A DNA stretch of 64,000 bases from Calliphora vicina (Eukaryota > Arthropoda > Insecta > Diptera > Calliphoridae): positions 38,182,501 to 38,246,500 of the forward strand of contig NC_088782.1 in assembly GCF_958450345.1 (NCBI RefSeq), written 5' to 3'. The notes under the pieces were generated by a model. It saw nothing but the letters and a program-made list of their open reading frames with translations. It did not search any database and was not told where the DNA came from. Positions 63,021 through 64,000 of the stretch are shown one piece after another (the first letter of the stretch is position 1; each line of letters starts with the position of its first letter). The position numbers and the translations under genes are program-made.

Positions 63021-64000
63021 ATCCAGAATCAAAAGTAAGTGTGAATTAAGATTTTAAGATAATAAAAATCCATCCAGTCTATCCATCGATTAAAAATTAA
63101 AAGTTTCGGTTTGTTTCAGATTAGGCTGAAGTTTATGTTTCGTTCTGAAATAAAGGTTGGACTTTAATGATTTTCACTACCTTAAATAAATCAAATAATG
63201 GCAGAGTCCAAAGTTATATGCATTTGAATATAAAAAAATTTAAAAAGATCATTTTTCGATAATTTTTTGGGAAAAAATTACTTTTTTTCTTTTTAAGTTA
63301 TCTCAAAGAATTTCTAAGAAGATGTATAAAGAATTTATACTTTTCCAAAAGCTAACTTTACATCAAATATTTTAAATGAAAACAAATTTGAAAATTTTTG
63401 ATATCGAGAGAACCAGGTCCATCCAAAAAACCTGTAAAATTCATCTTTAGGGCAAACATTCTCAAATCGCTTAGTCGATATCAAACTATAATAACTCATT
63501 TTAGATAGCCCAATCTGTTCTTAATTATCTTGTAAAGGGTTCCGATAACCCTGACCTTGGTATGGATATTATAGCCCAAAAACTAAAAAAAAATAATTTT
63601 TGGGATTTTTCAAAACTTTTGGAAATTACTGGATTCCAGATAACAAATTACAAAATTTGTTTTCAGTTTTTTATTTCCAATAGAAAAATTTACATAACTT
63701 TAAAATTTCATTAAAAAATATTTATAAACAAAAATTTAATTTTAATTTGAAAAATTTGTATCTATGCAAAAACTTAATAAAATGATTTTTTTTTTGTCAT
63801 ATTTTTCAAAAAACTATTCCATGAATTTTTTAATTGTCAAAAGTTATATATACATACGGCTTATATATACATACGTTATTTTGCGCATGTCAAATTTAAT
63901 TCAAACCGGACTAACCGTTTAAATGTGACAGATTTATTTCGATCTATTTTTTTTTCTATACAATCTTTTGCCTAGTGAGAAAACGTTCTAGTGTCCAGCA
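63021..64000. other. Unassigned AT-rich stretch at the right edge
   Basis: Long A and T runs, no reading frame of note, and a TATATATACATACG direct repeat (about 63845 and 63864). The sequence runs off the window. Confidence 0.35.

Noticed and set aside
1..64000. tRNA or rRNA genes
   Set aside because: By eye I saw no convincing cloverleaf with conserved A and B boxes and no rRNA core sequence. A covariance-model scan was not possible.

Overview
The window looks like nuclear DNA of a higher fly (brachyceran, probably calyptrate). It is AT-rich, has GT-AG splice signals and fly-style TTG/GAT/CA microsatellites, and holds dense, decayed mariner copies and Helentron/DINE-1-like repeats with GTCY microsatellites (the 'mini-me' type known from Diptera). 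I see no bacterial or organellar signature, no rRNA or tRNA gene and no CRISPR array. The species is not determined.

Only one convincing host gene is present. It lies on the minus strand: a tiny first coding exon at 61780..61788 (Met-Ala-Gln, then a GTGAGT donor), a 6.2-kb intron, and a second exon at 53869..55581. Together they encode a 573-residue protein with a pipsqueak/CENP-B-type helix-turn-helix, two tandem CENP-B/Tc5-like DNA-binding modules and a low-complexity tail, but no DDE nuclease. A weak second candidate is a start codon directly followed by a splice donor (7133..7141, plus strand); it would need exons beyond this window.

The rest is mobile-element sediment. Fourteen or so pieces of one mariner (D,D34D) family are spread over both strands. 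Every copy that covers the stretch between the second and third catalytic Asp has a stop codon at the same place. Other autonomous remnants are four pieces of a second IS630-Tc1-mariner family with a longer D-D spacer, a Tc1-like C-terminus (47.7 kb), non-LTR pieces (RTE-like at 1..215; jockey-like or related at 12.4, 24.8 and 30-31.3 kb) and two LTR-like blocks (18.4 and 58 kb). Many short inverted-repeat elements sit inside older ones, often with a readable target-site duplication. These include a 62-bp and a 263-bp element in one mariner, a 1670-bp and an 820-bp element with CAC termini and 5-bp duplications in two other mariners, a piggyBac-type MITE in a tandem array, a Tc1-type MITE in a Helentron-like repeat, and a pair of 412-bp hAT-type MITEs in inverted orientation inside the host-gene intron.

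Tandem arrays are a ~230-bp repeat (3.2-4.6 kb), a ~180-bp repeat inside the 1670-bp element, a ~105-bp repeat with a TGATCACAGATCGA core (44.1-47.4 kb) and a 1.7-kb 11/12-bp minisatellite ending at a Helentron-like block (36.3-38.05 kb). Stretches at about 1.7-3.2, 5.9-8.3, 10.3-12, 27-29, 31.9-35.3, 39.3-40.8 and 63-64 kb look like intronic or intergenic AT-rich DNA.
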